64,000 nucleotides of DNA from Fidelibacterota bacterium. GTDB lineage: Bacteria > Fidelibacterota > Marinisomatia > Marinisomatales > TCS55. The translations under genes were made by a program, and so were the position numbers. The stretch spans positions 1-64,000 of the forward strand of contig DTTO01000065.1 in assembly GCA_012964665.1 (NCBI GenBank). The letters run 5' to 3'. The notes below the pieces were generated by a model. That model was not told the DNA's origin. It did not search any database and worked only from the letters and a program-made list of their open reading frames with translations. Numbering within the stretch: the first letter of the stretch is position 1; every line of letters starts with the position of its first letter. Positions 28,760-38,149 of this stretch are shown here, piece by piece.

Positions 28760-29035
28760 CTAAGATTGGAAAATATTCTCTTGAATATCTTCAATATAAG
28801 CGCGGAGTACCGGCGGCAGAAAAACATTACTCAGATCAAGTTTACCAAATTCTTCCCCTAGGACACTTAACCTTTGATTAATCGGTTTGATTTTATTCAG
28901 AACAATATAAACTTCTTCATTTACCGAACACATTCCACCTAGGAAATCCCCCTTCCCATGGACAATATTAATGTCCATTTTATCAGCCAGTTCTTCAAAA
29001 AGAATCAATAATTTTTCTGACTCCATATCTGACAT
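28760..29035 (-). CDS. Hypothetical protein (91 aa)
   Basis: Complete ORF just downstream (same strand) of the guanylyltransferase gene. Confidence 0.5.
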   Translation of the reverse strand: MSDMESEKLLILFEELADKMDINIVHGKGDFLGGMCSVNEEVYIVLNKIKPINQRLSVLGEEFGKLDLSNVFLPPVLRAYIEDIQENIFQS

Positions 29036-29039
29036 ATAA

Positions 29040-30098
29040 TTATAGGAGATCGTTTCGTTTTTTCTTTTCTAGATAATTGACCAGGGCTTTGACCTCCTCA
29101 ACCTTTTCCCTCGAGGCAACTAAAATAGCATCTTCCGTATTTACCACAACGAGGTTGTCTGCCCCAACAACGGCCGTAAATTGTCCATTCGATTGAATTA
29201 AATTATTTTTTCCCTCGATCACAACGCCTTCACCAAGAATAACATTTTTACCTTTTGATTTAGGGGATAAATCATATACCGCATCCCATGAGCCTACATC
29301 ATTCCACTCAAATTCAGCTTTCACCATATAGATATTATCGGATTTTTCCATTAGGCCATAATCGATGGACTCAGGTTCAATTTGTTGCCAAATACGTGAA
29401 AAATCCTGTTTTTTGTTGATTCTTTTTTCAATTTTTACTAATTGATCTTTTAGATCCGGCATGTACCTTTCAATTTTTTTGAAGAAAGCATCTGCTCTCC
29501 ACACAAACATGCCGCCATTCCACAAAAACTCGCCGCTTTCCAAAAAGCGTCTGGCCAATTTCGGATGTGGCTTTTCAGCAAATGTTTTGACTTTATACCC
29601 ATTCAAATGATCCGCTGAACTGTTTTGGTCGTATTGGATATAACCATAACCTGTGGAAGGGAATGTGGGTTCAATCCCAATTGTCACTAGTGAATCATTC
29701 TTTTTGGCTAAATGGATGGCGGATTGGATGGTTCTAGAAAATTTTTGATGCCCTACGATGAAGTGATCTGCCGGAAATATACCCATTATTGCATCTTCCC
29801 TTAACTTTTTGATATGGATCGCCGCCAGGCCAATAGCTGGTGCTGTGTTTTTTCCACTAGGCTCCACAATGATATTTGTCGACTTAATTCCCTTGATTAT
29901 TTTACCGATCTTGGGCGCCAGATCTTTCCCGGCCACAATAAATATATCTTCAACGTTTTTTAATTTTTTTAAACGATCAACCGTCATTTGCAGCATCGAT
30001 TCATTACCGATAATATTTAATAGTTGCTTTGGATTATTTTTCCGGCTAGTCGGCCAGAATCGGGTGCCACGGCCACCTGCCATAATTACACAATACAT
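29040..30098 (-). CDS. Mannose-1-phosphate guanylyltransferase
   Basis: MYCVIMAGGRGTRFWPTSRKNNPKQLLNIIG, EPSGKNTAPAIGLAA, FAEKPHPKLARRFLESGEFLWNGGMFVW. Internal ATG at 30098 is preferred because the upstream extension overlaps the next gene. Confidence 0.94.
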   Translation of the reverse strand: MYCVIMAGGRGTRFWPTSRKNNPKQLLNIIGNESMLQMTVDRLKKLKNVEDIFIVAGKDLAPKIGKIIKGIKSTNIIVEPSGKNTAPAIGLAAIHIKKLREDAIMGIFPADHFIVGHQKFSRTIQSAIHLAKKNDSLVTIGIEPTFPSTGYGYIQYDQNSSADHLNGYKVKTFAEKPHPKLARRFLESGEFLWNGGMFVWRADAFFKKIERYMPDLKDQLVKIEKRINKKQDFSRIWQQIEPESIDYGLMEKSDNIYMVKAEFEWNDVGSWDAVYDLSPKSKGKNVILGEGVVIEGKNNLIQSNGQFTAVVGADNLVVVNTEDAILVASREKVEEVKALVNYLEKKKRNDLL

Positions 30099-30105
30099 TT
30101 TGGGT

Positions 30106-31758
30106 TTACTGCTCTCCAGTTTTAATTGGGCCCACATCAATATCCCAATTGGCACGTACATCAAAAGTATCAGGATGGATATAGAACCATTCGCTGGGTC
30201 GGAATGGATAAGCTGCCCCATAGGAATAATCTCCATTCCTATCCAGGTCATCAATAATCATCAAATGATATGGTCCTTCAGGTATATTTTTAAATTCAAA
30301 TTGAAGGTTAGAATTTAAAGAAGAACGAAAGATTTCGGGCTCTTTTTTCAATGATCGCAGTTCCAGCAATGGATTGATCCCATCCTTTTTAATCGTACCG
30401 CTTAATCCACCATATCCCAATTTCTTTTCAGAGTTAATACGGACAACTGAGATTGAATCCTTTAACATTTTTCCTTCAACAGGACTCAGTTTATTAGAAA
30501 ATATCATTAATTTATATTGGGTCTTCTCCTGCCATCCACCGGGGGGTAGAAAAGCAATTTCCATCGGATTGACCCATTGAATATTGATCACCACTGTGTC
30601 GGTATCTGCGACCATAAAAAAAGCACTGTCAGATATAGATATTACTGGTTTTGAAAAAACAATTGGTACTACCGGACCGCCATCTTTTTGCCTCCGGACT
30701 GTCACAATCCCTTCCGGTTTTATCCGTTTAATATGGCTTGTATCCACTTTGGAAGGAACACGGAGATTTATTTTCGCATCGTCAAGCAAAGTTTTTTCCC
30801 CGGAGAAAACAGTATTTAATGTTAATTCTGCTTTCCCCGTAGATAGCGTATCTGGTGAAATAAGGAGAAAACGTTCTTGATTCTGCTCATCTTTAAAGAT
30901 TTCAGGCCCATGCTCAGTTTGTTCAGAATCAATAATGGTTAATCCATCTAAGGTAATATTATCTTCCAACGGCTGGTTAAAATGCAGCCAACCCCACCGT
31001 TGACCCAGCAATTCCCCATGGGTCATTTTCAACGGCGGTATCTCTCTCTTTGGTCGCATAGTAATACCCTTTAATTCATTATCTTTGCCCAAGGAATACA
31101 TTTTTTTCGGACAAACACCATAGGCCATCCGCTGAGGTACCAAGGATGCACCGGCAGCACTCCTTTCAATGCCCAATAAAACATAATCACCCGGTGCTAA
31201 GTATTTAAAATTGAAATTTCCATTATCGTCCGCTTCTGATACGTATAATGGTTCGGTAAAAAAGATAGAATCCATAAACCCTTTTTCCAATTTCCATAGA
31301 TGGGCAGCATATGAATCTTCCCCATGGATGCGTCCAGAAATTTTTCCTTTATCAATCAGATCGCCTGTGCTGTATGCTACCTGAATAGACTGATCCAAGG
31401 CCACACCCCGTTCGTCTTTTAAATTCCGGCTGATTGTAATGACATATGTTTGATTGGATAATAATTCCTTTGGAAAATCCAGAATTATTTTATCATCATC
31501 ATATTTAATCTCTACGAAAGTTTCTAATCGAGGGGATATTTTTACAGAGTTTTTTAGCGATTTTTCATCGATGTATTCAGAAAAACTGAGAACCACAGGA
31601 CCCCCTGCAAAATGGAGGCTTCCCGCCTCCGGCTCAGCCGATATTAATACTGGGGGTATTTCATCCTTGGGCCCACCACCAGGAGACGATACAGCAGCAC
31701 ATGAATAAATCAGCCATGCAGCACTTAATGAAGCAACAATGTAGGGGCATTTTTTCAA
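30106..31758 (-). CDS. Ig-like (Big_5/SbsA-type) domain lipoprotein
   Basis: Lipobox IYSCAAVSSPGGGPKDEIPPVLISAEPEAGSLHF, typical FCB-group Ig-like domain lipoprotein opening. Confidence 0.82.
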   Translation of the reverse strand: MKKCPYIVASLSAAWLIYSCAAVSSPGGGPKDEIPPVLISAEPEAGSLHFAGGPVVLSFSEYIDEKSLKNSVKISPRLETFVEIKYDDDKIILDFPKELLSNQTYVITISRNLKDERGVALDQSIQVAYSTGDLIDKGKISGRIHGEDSYAAHLWKLEKGFMDSIFFTEPLYVSEADDNGNFNFKYLAPGDYVLLGIERSAAGASLVPQRMAYGVCPKKMYSLGKDNELKGITMRPKREIPPLKMTHGELLGQRWGWLHFNQPLEDNITLDGLTIIDSEQTEHGPEIFKDEQNQERFLLISPDTLSTGKAELTLNTVFSGEKTLLDDAKINLRVPSKVDTSHIKRIKPEGIVTVRRQKDGGPVVPIVFSKPVISISDSAFFMVADTDTVVINIQWVNPMEIAFLPPGGWQEKTQYKLMIFSNKLSPVEGKMLKDSISVVRINSEKKLGYGGLSGTIKKDGINPLLELRSLKKEPEIFRSSLNSNLQFEFKNIPEGPYHLMIIDDLDRNGDYSYGAAYPFRPSEWFYIHPDTFDVRANWDIDVGPIKTGEQ

Positions 31759-31789
31759 AATAATCAGATGTAGTAATTCTGGAATTATT

Positions 31790-32497
31790 CTATTCAGGTG
31801 GTATTAAATTTACAGGAATTTGTCTTTCAAATGTCATTTCTGTTTCACTCACTTGGCTTGTAATACACCAGACATGCACACCACCCTGGTTTGCTTTTAA
31901 TAATGCTTGTGAAAATTTAGGGTCCCGATCCCACATAGGTTCAAACTTGTGCGCATCAGATCGTTGACATACAAAAAGGATTCCAGCACCTGTCCCCTTC
32001 AATGCCAATTCTGCCAATGCATTTGCATGGCGCGCGCCTCGGTCTGTGACCGCATCCGGGAATTTGGCTAGACCATTATCTACATAGGTCACTGATTTTA
32101 CTTCCAAATAAAAAGGACATTCATTTGCATCATTCAACAAGAAATCAAAGCGATGGTTCCCACAGGCTGGTTCTGACCTGACATATTGAAAATCCTTTAG
32201 AATAGGCAGCTGATTTTTTTCTAGCAACTCCTTGACAAAGCGATTTGGCAAAGCAGAAACAAGGGATATCAATTCACCTCCATGGCGCACCATTACGGTA
32301 GAAAATTTTGTTTTCCGTTGAGATCCTTCCGGGATTGGGCGTAAAAGCAGGTCAGCTCCGGGAATTAACAATTCTTTCAAGCGTCCTGGATCGGGTAAGT
32401 GCGATCGTACAATTTTACCTTCAACTTCTACCAGCGTAATGAATCGGTTCGGCCGCCCCACAAATCTTCCTGGAACCAAGGGACCTTCGATTTTCAA
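31790..32497 (-). CDS. sfsA: DNA/RNA nuclease SfsA
   Basis: GRFVGRPNRFITLVEVEGKIVRSHLPDPGRLKELLIPGADLLLRP, FYLEVKSVTYVDNGLAKFPDAVTDRGARH. Confidence 0.95.
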   Translation of the reverse strand: MKIEGPLVPGRFVGRPNRFITLVEVEGKIVRSHLPDPGRLKELLIPGADLLLRPIPEGSQRKTKFSTVMVRHGGELISLVSALPNRFVKELLEKNQLPILKDFQYVRSEPACGNHRFDFLLNDANECPFYLEVKSVTYVDNGLAKFPDAVTDRGARHANALAELALKGTGAGILFVCQRSDAHKFEPMWDRDPKFSQALLKANQGGVHVWCITSQVSETEMTFERQIPVNLIPPE

Positions 32498-32618
32498 TGT
32501 AATTTCCCATAAATCATGAGAAAGAAATTAGGAGATAAAACACAATCTTCTCATTCATTAAACTAAATTAGAATATTATTTGGTTATATTATTATAATAC
32601 AATATTTTCTTCTGTATT

Positions 32619-32632
32619 TATAATATATTATA
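32619..32632. promoter_or_regulatory. 14-bp perfect palindrome TATAATATATTATA; candidate Lrp/AsnC operator overlapping a -10-like TATAAT
   Basis: Perfect inverted symmetry ending 9 nt before the ATG (32642) of the Lrp/AsnC gene in a strongly AT-rich intergenic region. Confidence 0.45.
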
Positions 32633-32641
32633 GATAATATT

Positions 32642-33100
32642 ATGAAATTAGATCATACAGACAAAGGAATATTGGAGGAATTACAGACCAACGCCAGGAT
32701 CACAAACGCTGAACTAGCCAAACGCATCAATCTTTCTCCTTCAAGCACCTTGGAGCGGGTGAAAAAGCTGGAAGCAAGTGGATTAATTGACCGCTATGTG
32801 ACCTTACTCGATGAAAGAAAGGCCGGTTATACCTGCATCACTTTCGTAGAAGTGACCTTGGCCCGCCACGGGGAAACTCCAGTTGAAAATTTTTTTAATT
32901 CCATATCAAACATGGATGAAGTACTGGAATGTCATCATATTACTGGAGAGGGAGATTTTCTTCTTAAAATCGCCACTCGCGATATCCCCCAATATGATGA
33001 ATTAATCCTCCATGGCCTGTCCGCGCTGCCCAATGTACAGCATCTCAAGACATCGGTTGTCCTTTCCACTTTTAAACACCAGACAAAGCTGCCCCTTTAA
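32642..33100 (+). CDS. Lrp/AsnC family transcriptional regulator
   Basis: LDHTDKGILEELQTNARITNAELAKRINLSPSSTLERVKKLEASGLIDRYV HTH; RAM/AsnC C-terminal domain. Confidence 0.95.
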   Translation: MKLDHTDKGILEELQTNARITNAELAKRINLSPSSTLERVKKLEASGLIDRYVTLLDERKAGYTCITFVEVTLARHGETPVENFFNSISNMDEVLECHHITGEGDFLLKIATRDIPQYDELILHGLSALPNVQHLKTSVVLSTFKHQTKLPL

Positions 33101-33101
33101 T

Positions 33102-34187
33102 ATGCCATTGGTACCACCCTATATCCAAAACTTAGCTAACTATGTGCCCGGTAAACCGATTGCAGAAGTCCAGCGCGAATTTGGTCTCTCTCATGTGGAT
33201 AAATTAGCCTCCAATGAAAATTCTCTTGGCCCCTCTCCAAAGGCAATGAAGGCAATGGTCAAAACATTATCGGGACTCCATCGATATCCCGATGTTTCTG
33301 GCTATGAATTACGTACGAAACTGGCCAAGCGATTCGATATTAAGATGGAAAATGTTATACTAGGCGCCGGCAGCGAGGGTATTATGTCCACTATAATTCG
33401 AACCTTTTTACTCCAAGATGATGAATTAATATCAGCAGCCAATTCATTCATTGGCTTCCGGGTTCTGGCCAATGCATCAGGGAGAAAAATTCATTGGATA
33501 CCCATGAAAAATTACCGCTACGACCTAGAGAAAATTGTAGAAAAGATTAATGAGTACACAAAAATTATTTATATCGCCAATCCGGATAACCCTATGGGAA
33601 CTTATATCACCCGCGATGAATTTGACCAATTCTATTCCCGCGTACCAGAACGCGTTCTAATTATCCTGGACGAAGCCTATTTTGAATTTGCCCAGTCTAT
33701 AGATGACTACCCGAACTCCATGAACTATCGCTACGATAATGTAATCACCCTGAGAACTTTTTCTAAAGCCTACGGTTTGGCGGGCCTGCGAATCGGTTAT
33801 GGATTCGCCCATGATGCGCTCATTAGTAATTTGATGAAAGTCAAAGAGCCCTTTGAACCATCACTTATCGGCCTCATTGCTGGAGCAGCTGCCATGGATG
33901 ATACTGAATTCCTCGAAAAAACTATAACTATGAACCAGGCAGGATATGCTTTTCTTGAAATCGAACTTCAATCACTGGGTGTTGAAACAATTCCCTCAGT
34001 GGCTAATTTTATTACGAGTGTTTGGGATTCAGAGAAAAAAGCCGCGGAAATCACACAAACACTATTACAAAAAGGTGTTATTGTCCGAAACCTTAAGGCA
34101 TTTGGTTGGTCAGAATGCATCCGTGTTTCAATTGGTACGCAAGCAGAAAACAGACGCTTTATTGACGCCTTGAGAACCTTATTATAA
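33102..34187 (+). CDS. HisC-like aminotransferase (likely tyrosine/aromatic aminotransferase by context)
   Basis: LASNENSLGPSPKAMKAM, YIANPDNPMGTYI, RTFSKAYGLAGLRIGYG; start MPLVPPYIQ at 33102 avoids the overlap with the upstream gene. Confidence 0.9.
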   Translation: MPLVPPYIQNLANYVPGKPIAEVQREFGLSHVDKLASNENSLGPSPKAMKAMVKTLSGLHRYPDVSGYELRTKLAKRFDIKMENVILGAGSEGIMSTIIRTFLLQDDELISAANSFIGFRVLANASGRKIHWIPMKNYRYDLEKIVEKINEYTKIIYIANPDNPMGTYITRDEFDQFYSRVPERVLIILDEAYFEFAQSIDDYPNSMNYRYDNVITLRTFSKAYGLAGLRIGYGFAHDALISNLMKVKEPFEPSLIGLIAGAAAMDDTEFLEKTITMNQAGYAFLEIELQSLGVETIPSVANFITSVWDSEKKAAEITQTLLQKGVIVRNLKAFGWSECIRVSIGTQAENRRFIDALRTLL

Positions 34188-34203
34188 ATTCAGGGAGATT
34201 ATT

Positions 34204-35292
34204 ATGGCCGATTATACAATCAACTCTTTCGACCACTGTGAACTATACGTAAGCAACGCTAAGCAGGCGGCACATTATTATCGGACTACCCTGGGCTTCC
34301 AGCCCATCGCATACCAAGGGCTAGAAACAGGTAGCCGAGACAAAGTAAGTTATGTCATGAAGCAAAACCAGGTCAGGTTCGTTCTCAGTTCTCCCTTAGT
34401 TCCCGGAACGGAAATAGGCCATCACATCGATAAGCACGGTGATGGGGTAAAGGATATTTCATTTTCTGTGGATAACGCCGAAAACGCTTGGAAAGAGACC
34501 ACCACTCGAGGCGCTGAAAGCGTATGCCGACCAAAACTAATTGAGGACGAAAAAGGCGAAGCAATTATTTCCACCATCAAAACATATGGCGACACTACGC
34601 ATACTTTTATCGAGCGAAATAATTATAAAGGTGTTTTCCTCCCAGGCTATTCAGTTATGGATGTGGATGCTGTTGCTGATCCTGTGGGTATTGTTCACAT
34701 TGATCATGTAGTGGGAAATCAGCCAGATGGAGATATGGAACCGGTGTGCAATTTTTATGAAAAAGTATTCGGCTGGCACCGCTTTTGGTCTGTGGATGAC
34801 AAAGATGTATCCACGGAATACAGTGCCCTCCGTTCTATTGTCATGGCTAATGATAATGAAACAATTAAAATGCCGATTAATGAACCAGCAGCAGGACTGA
34901 AGAAATCTCAAATCCAGGAATTTATCGAATTTTATGAGGGCCCCGGAGTCCAGCATATCGCCATGTCCACCCGGGATATTATTGAATCCGTCCAGAAACT
35001 ACGTGCCAATGGGGTGGAGTTTCTTCCTACACCTAAATCATATTATGATACTTTAAAAGAACGCGTCGGTGATTTTGAAGAAGATATAAATACATTAGCA
35101 GAATTAGGCATTCTTGTGGATTCAGATGAAAATGGTTACATGCTCCAAATTTTCACCAAACCGATCCAGGACCGTCCCACCCTGTTTTATGAGATCATCC
35201 AGCGTAAAGGCTCCAATAGTTTTGGCAAAGGAAACTTTCAAGCACTATTCGAATCCATTGAACGGGAACAGGCAACGCGAGGCAATCTATAA
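34204..35292 (+). CDS. hpd: 4-hydroxyphenylpyruvate dioxygenase
   Basis: FDHCELYVSNAKQAAHYYRTTLGF, HIDHVVGN, EFYEGPGVQHIAMSTRDI, LQIFTKPIQDRPTLFYEIIQRKGSNSFGKGNFQALFESIEREQATRG. Confidence 0.96.
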   Translation: MADYTINSFDHCELYVSNAKQAAHYYRTTLGFQPIAYQGLETGSRDKVSYVMKQNQVRFVLSSPLVPGTEIGHHIDKHGDGVKDISFSVDNAENAWKETTTRGAESVCRPKLIEDEKGEAIISTIKTYGDTTHTFIERNNYKGVFLPGYSVMDVDAVADPVGIVHIDHVVGNQPDGDMEPVCNFYEKVFGWHRFWSVDDKDVSTEYSALRSIVMANDNETIKMPINEPAAGLKKSQIQEFIEFYEGPGVQHIAMSTRDIIESVQKLRANGVEFLPTPKSYYDTLKERVGDFEEDINTLAELGILVDSDENGYMLQIFTKPIQDRPTLFYEIIQRKGSNSFGKGNFQALFESIEREQATRGNL

Positions 35293-35317
35293 TTTTTCAA
35301 CTAACTATTAATAAAAC

Positions 35318-36283
35318 ATGAAATTTTTAACTTACACAGAACAGCGAAATACAACCCAAAAGTTCGGTTTTAAAATTGAGAACCACATCATTGATGTGAA
35401 CCTCGCAGCAAAATGGGTGAATGAAGACCAGAATGACAACGTTTTTTTATCCCTCCCAAGTGACCTGAAATCGGCCCTGGCAAAATGGGACACATTTTTT
35501 CCTTTGCTGCAGAAACTGGAAAAGACCATTTCTACTGGTGATTTGGACTCCCTGGCTCAAAATGAATCGGAACTTGTCATTTTACCCCCAATACCAAATC
35601 CTCCGGCTTTTCGTGATTTTTATGCTTTTGAACAACATGTTCGGGCTGCCCGAAAACTGCGGGGATTAGACATGCACCCGGACTGGTTTAAACTGCCCAT
35701 TTTTTACTTTTCAAATCCTAACTGCTGTTTTGGCCATGGGGCTGAAATTTCTTATCCTTCCAATACAGATGAACTTGACTTTGAATTGGAATTCTCAGTG
35801 ATTATTGCTAATGGCGGTTCTGATATCAAATCGGAAGAAGCCCATAAAGTGATCGGGGGATATACTATTTTAAATGACTGGTCTTCCAGAGACCTCCAGC
35901 GACAGGAAATGCCTCTGAGCTTAGGGCCAGCCAAAGGGAAAGACTTTGCTTCCAGTTTCGGCCCGTATATGGTAACTCCCGATGAACTTGAAGATGCCTG
36001 GGACGATGATCACAAACTTCATCTGAGAATGACCTGCCATGTGAACGGTAAACTTATTTCCGATGGCAATACGAATGATCTTTATCATTCTTTTGGAGAT
36101 ATGATCGAACGGGCCAGCATGAATACCAAGCTGCTTCCTGGTGAATATATTGGTTCAGGAACTGTTGGGACAGGCTGCATTCTTGAACTTCGTCCCGAAA
36201 ATACCGGCGGTTGGATTCAAAAAGGGGATGTAGTTACATTAGAAGTTGAACGTCTCGGTATTTTAGAAAACAAAATCGTATAA
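35318..36283 (+). CDS. Fumarylacetoacetate hydrolase family protein
   Basis: ELDFELEFSVII, GYTILNDWSSRDLQRQEMPLSLGPAKGKDFASSFGPYMVTPDEL, IGSGTVGTGCILELRPENTGGWIQKGDVVTLEVERLG. Confidence 0.94.
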   Translation: MKFLTYTEQRNTTQKFGFKIENHIIDVNLAAKWVNEDQNDNVFLSLPSDLKSALAKWDTFFPLLQKLEKTISTGDLDSLAQNESELVILPPIPNPPAFRDFYAFEQHVRAARKLRGLDMHPDWFKLPIFYFSNPNCCFGHGAEISYPSNTDELDFELEFSVIIANGGSDIKSEEAHKVIGGYTILNDWSSRDLQRQEMPLSLGPAKGKDFASSFGPYMVTPDELEDAWDDDHKLHLRMTCHVNGKLISDGNTNDLYHSFGDMIERASMNTKLLPGEYIGSGTVGTGCILELRPENTGGWIQKGDVVTLEVERLGILENKIV

Positions 36284-36289
36284 TCACCC

Positions 36290-37441
36290 ATGCCTTTCTA
36301 TCAAAAACGCGGTCAAATCCCTAATAAGCGCCACATCCAATTCCGGGATGATAGGGGTAATTTATATTGGGAAGAATTAATCAGTCGTAAAGGGTTTAGT
36401 CACATTTATTCTAATGTCTACCATATTCATCCCCCTACCGCTGTTCAAAAGGTTGGTGATATCACAGTTCTTCCATTAGAGGAATGGCACCAGACACACC
36501 GGCACCACCACTTGAAAACACGCGGTTTGGATCATAAAGGTGACGCTGTCACATCCCGTATCCCATTATTCTTTAATAGTGATGTAATTTTATCAAAAGC
36601 GCATACGTCACAGTCAATGAATAGTTTATACCGCAACGGCCATCATGATGAATGTCTCTTCGTACATAGTGGTAAAGGAACCCTTAAATCTAACTTCGGA
36701 ACCCTTGCCCTCACTGGCGGGGACTATGCTATTATTCCCCGGGGCGTGATTTGGCAATTGGATATTGAAAAACCAATGGAATTGCTGGTTGTAGAAACAG
36801 CTGGTCCAATTGAAACACCAGATCGATATCGCAACCGTCTTGGACAATTACTGGAACATTCTCCTTTCAACGAAAGGGACATTAAAACTCCTCAATATGA
36901 AAATCCTGTTTCAGATGGGCCAATTGAAGTAGTCGTTCGCCTCGTTCAAGGACTGCAATCCTACGAGTACAGACATCATCCCTTTGATATTGTCGGGTGG
37001 GATGGTTGTTACTTTCCATGGGCTTTTAACGTGAATGATTTTATGCCTATTACCGGGAAGGTGCATCAGCCTCCTCCTGTACATCAGGTATTTCAAGCGC
37101 CGGGGTTAGTCATTTGCAATTTTGTTCCGCGCATATTTGATTACCATCCCGAAGCTGTGCCAGCACCTTATGCGCACAGCAATGTGGATTCTGATGAAAT
37201 CCTCTACTATGTATCTGGAGATTTTATGAGTCGCAGAGGTATTGAAGAAGGCTCCATTACTTATCATCCTGCCGGTCTACCCCATGGCCCCCAGCCAGAT
37301 AAAATTGAAGAGTCCTTAGGTACCAAGGAAGCAAATGAAATCGCAGTCATGGTGGATACCTTTCATCCTCTGAAAATGACAAATGCAGCAGCCGATATTG
37401 ATGAGTCAGACTATCCGCTTTCCTGGTTAGGTAATTCATGA
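36290..37441 (+). CDS. hmgA: Homogentisate 1,2-dioxygenase
   Basis: MPFYQKRGQIPNKRHIQFR, HHDECLFVHSGKGTLKSNFGTLALTGGDYAIIPRGVIW, VPAPYAHSNVDSDEILYYVSGDFMSRRGIEEGSITYHPAGLPHGPQP. Confidence 0.94.
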   Translation: MPFYQKRGQIPNKRHIQFRDDRGNLYWEELISRKGFSHIYSNVYHIHPPTAVQKVGDITVLPLEEWHQTHRHHHLKTRGLDHKGDAVTSRIPLFFNSDVILSKAHTSQSMNSLYRNGHHDECLFVHSGKGTLKSNFGTLALTGGDYAIIPRGVIWQLDIEKPMELLVVETAGPIETPDRYRNRLGQLLEHSPFNERDIKTPQYENPVSDGPIEVVVRLVQGLQSYEYRHHPFDIVGWDGCYFPWAFNVNDFMPITGKVHQPPPVHQVFQAPGLVICNFVPRIFDYHPEAVPAPYAHSNVDSDEILYYVSGDFMSRRGIEEGSITYHPAGLPHGPQPDKIEESLGTKEANEIAVMVDTFHPLKMTNAAADIDESDYPLSWLGNS

Positions 37442-38061
37442 TTATTGACCCGACCAAACAACCCTTTGATAGTAATCACAAATTGATGATCGGTTCTATC
37501 CTGCCACGTCCAATTGCTTTTGTCTCTACTAAATCAAAAGATGGCATCTTGAATTTGGCTCCTTTTTCTTATTTTAATGGTGTTTGTTCCAACCCACCTA
37601 CAGTCATGTTCGCCCCTGCCCGCCGAGGATATGATGGGTTGACCAAAGACACTTTAAACAATATCCGCGACACTGAAGAATTCGTGGTCAATATAGTATC
37701 AGAGCAAATAGCCGAACCTATGGTGGCCTGCGCCACAGACTTTGACAAGGATGTGGATGAATTTGAAGTTTCAGGGTTGACACCCGTTGATTCCGTCAAA
37801 GTGGTACCGCCACGGGTGAAAGAGTCCAAAGTCAGTTTTGAGTGCACGCTCAATACTATCGTACCTGTTGGCGAAGCGGGGCCTGGTGGTGGTTTCGTGG
37901 TCATCGGCACAATCATTATGTTTCATATAGATGATGAGGTTTACACCGATGGCCGGATTGATTTGAACACCCTGAATCCCGTTGGTCGGCTGGCAGGAAA
38001 TTATTATACCCGGGTACACGATACCTTTAAAATCGTTCGCCAGATCAAACCAGATAATTAA
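37438..38061 (+). CDS. Flavin reductase-like (FMN-binding split-barrel) protein
   Basis: MIGSILPRPIAFVSTKSKDGILNLAPFSYFNGVCSNPPTVMFAP; overlaps the 3' end of hmgA by 4 nt. Confidence 0.9.
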   Translation: MIIDPTKQPFDSNHKLMIGSILPRPIAFVSTKSKDGILNLAPFSYFNGVCSNPPTVMFAPARRGYDGLTKDTLNNIRDTEEFVVNIVSEQIAEPMVACATDFDKDVDEFEVSGLTPVDSVKVVPPRVKESKVSFECTLNTIVPVGEAGPGGGFVVIGTIIMFHIDDEVYTDGRIDLNTLNPVGRLAGNYYTRVHDTFKIVRQIKPDN

Positions 38062-38149
38062 TCTCTCATCGCCAACGAAATGAAGCAACCTCTTTCAATT
38101 AATGATATTGCTTCATCGTTGCATGCCACACGATGACTTAATCCTATAA

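Noticed and set aside
29809-30318. 169-aa + strand ORF
   Set aside because: Antisense to the mannose-1-phosphate guanylyltransferase and the 3' end of the Ig-like lipoprotein; no motif or start context.
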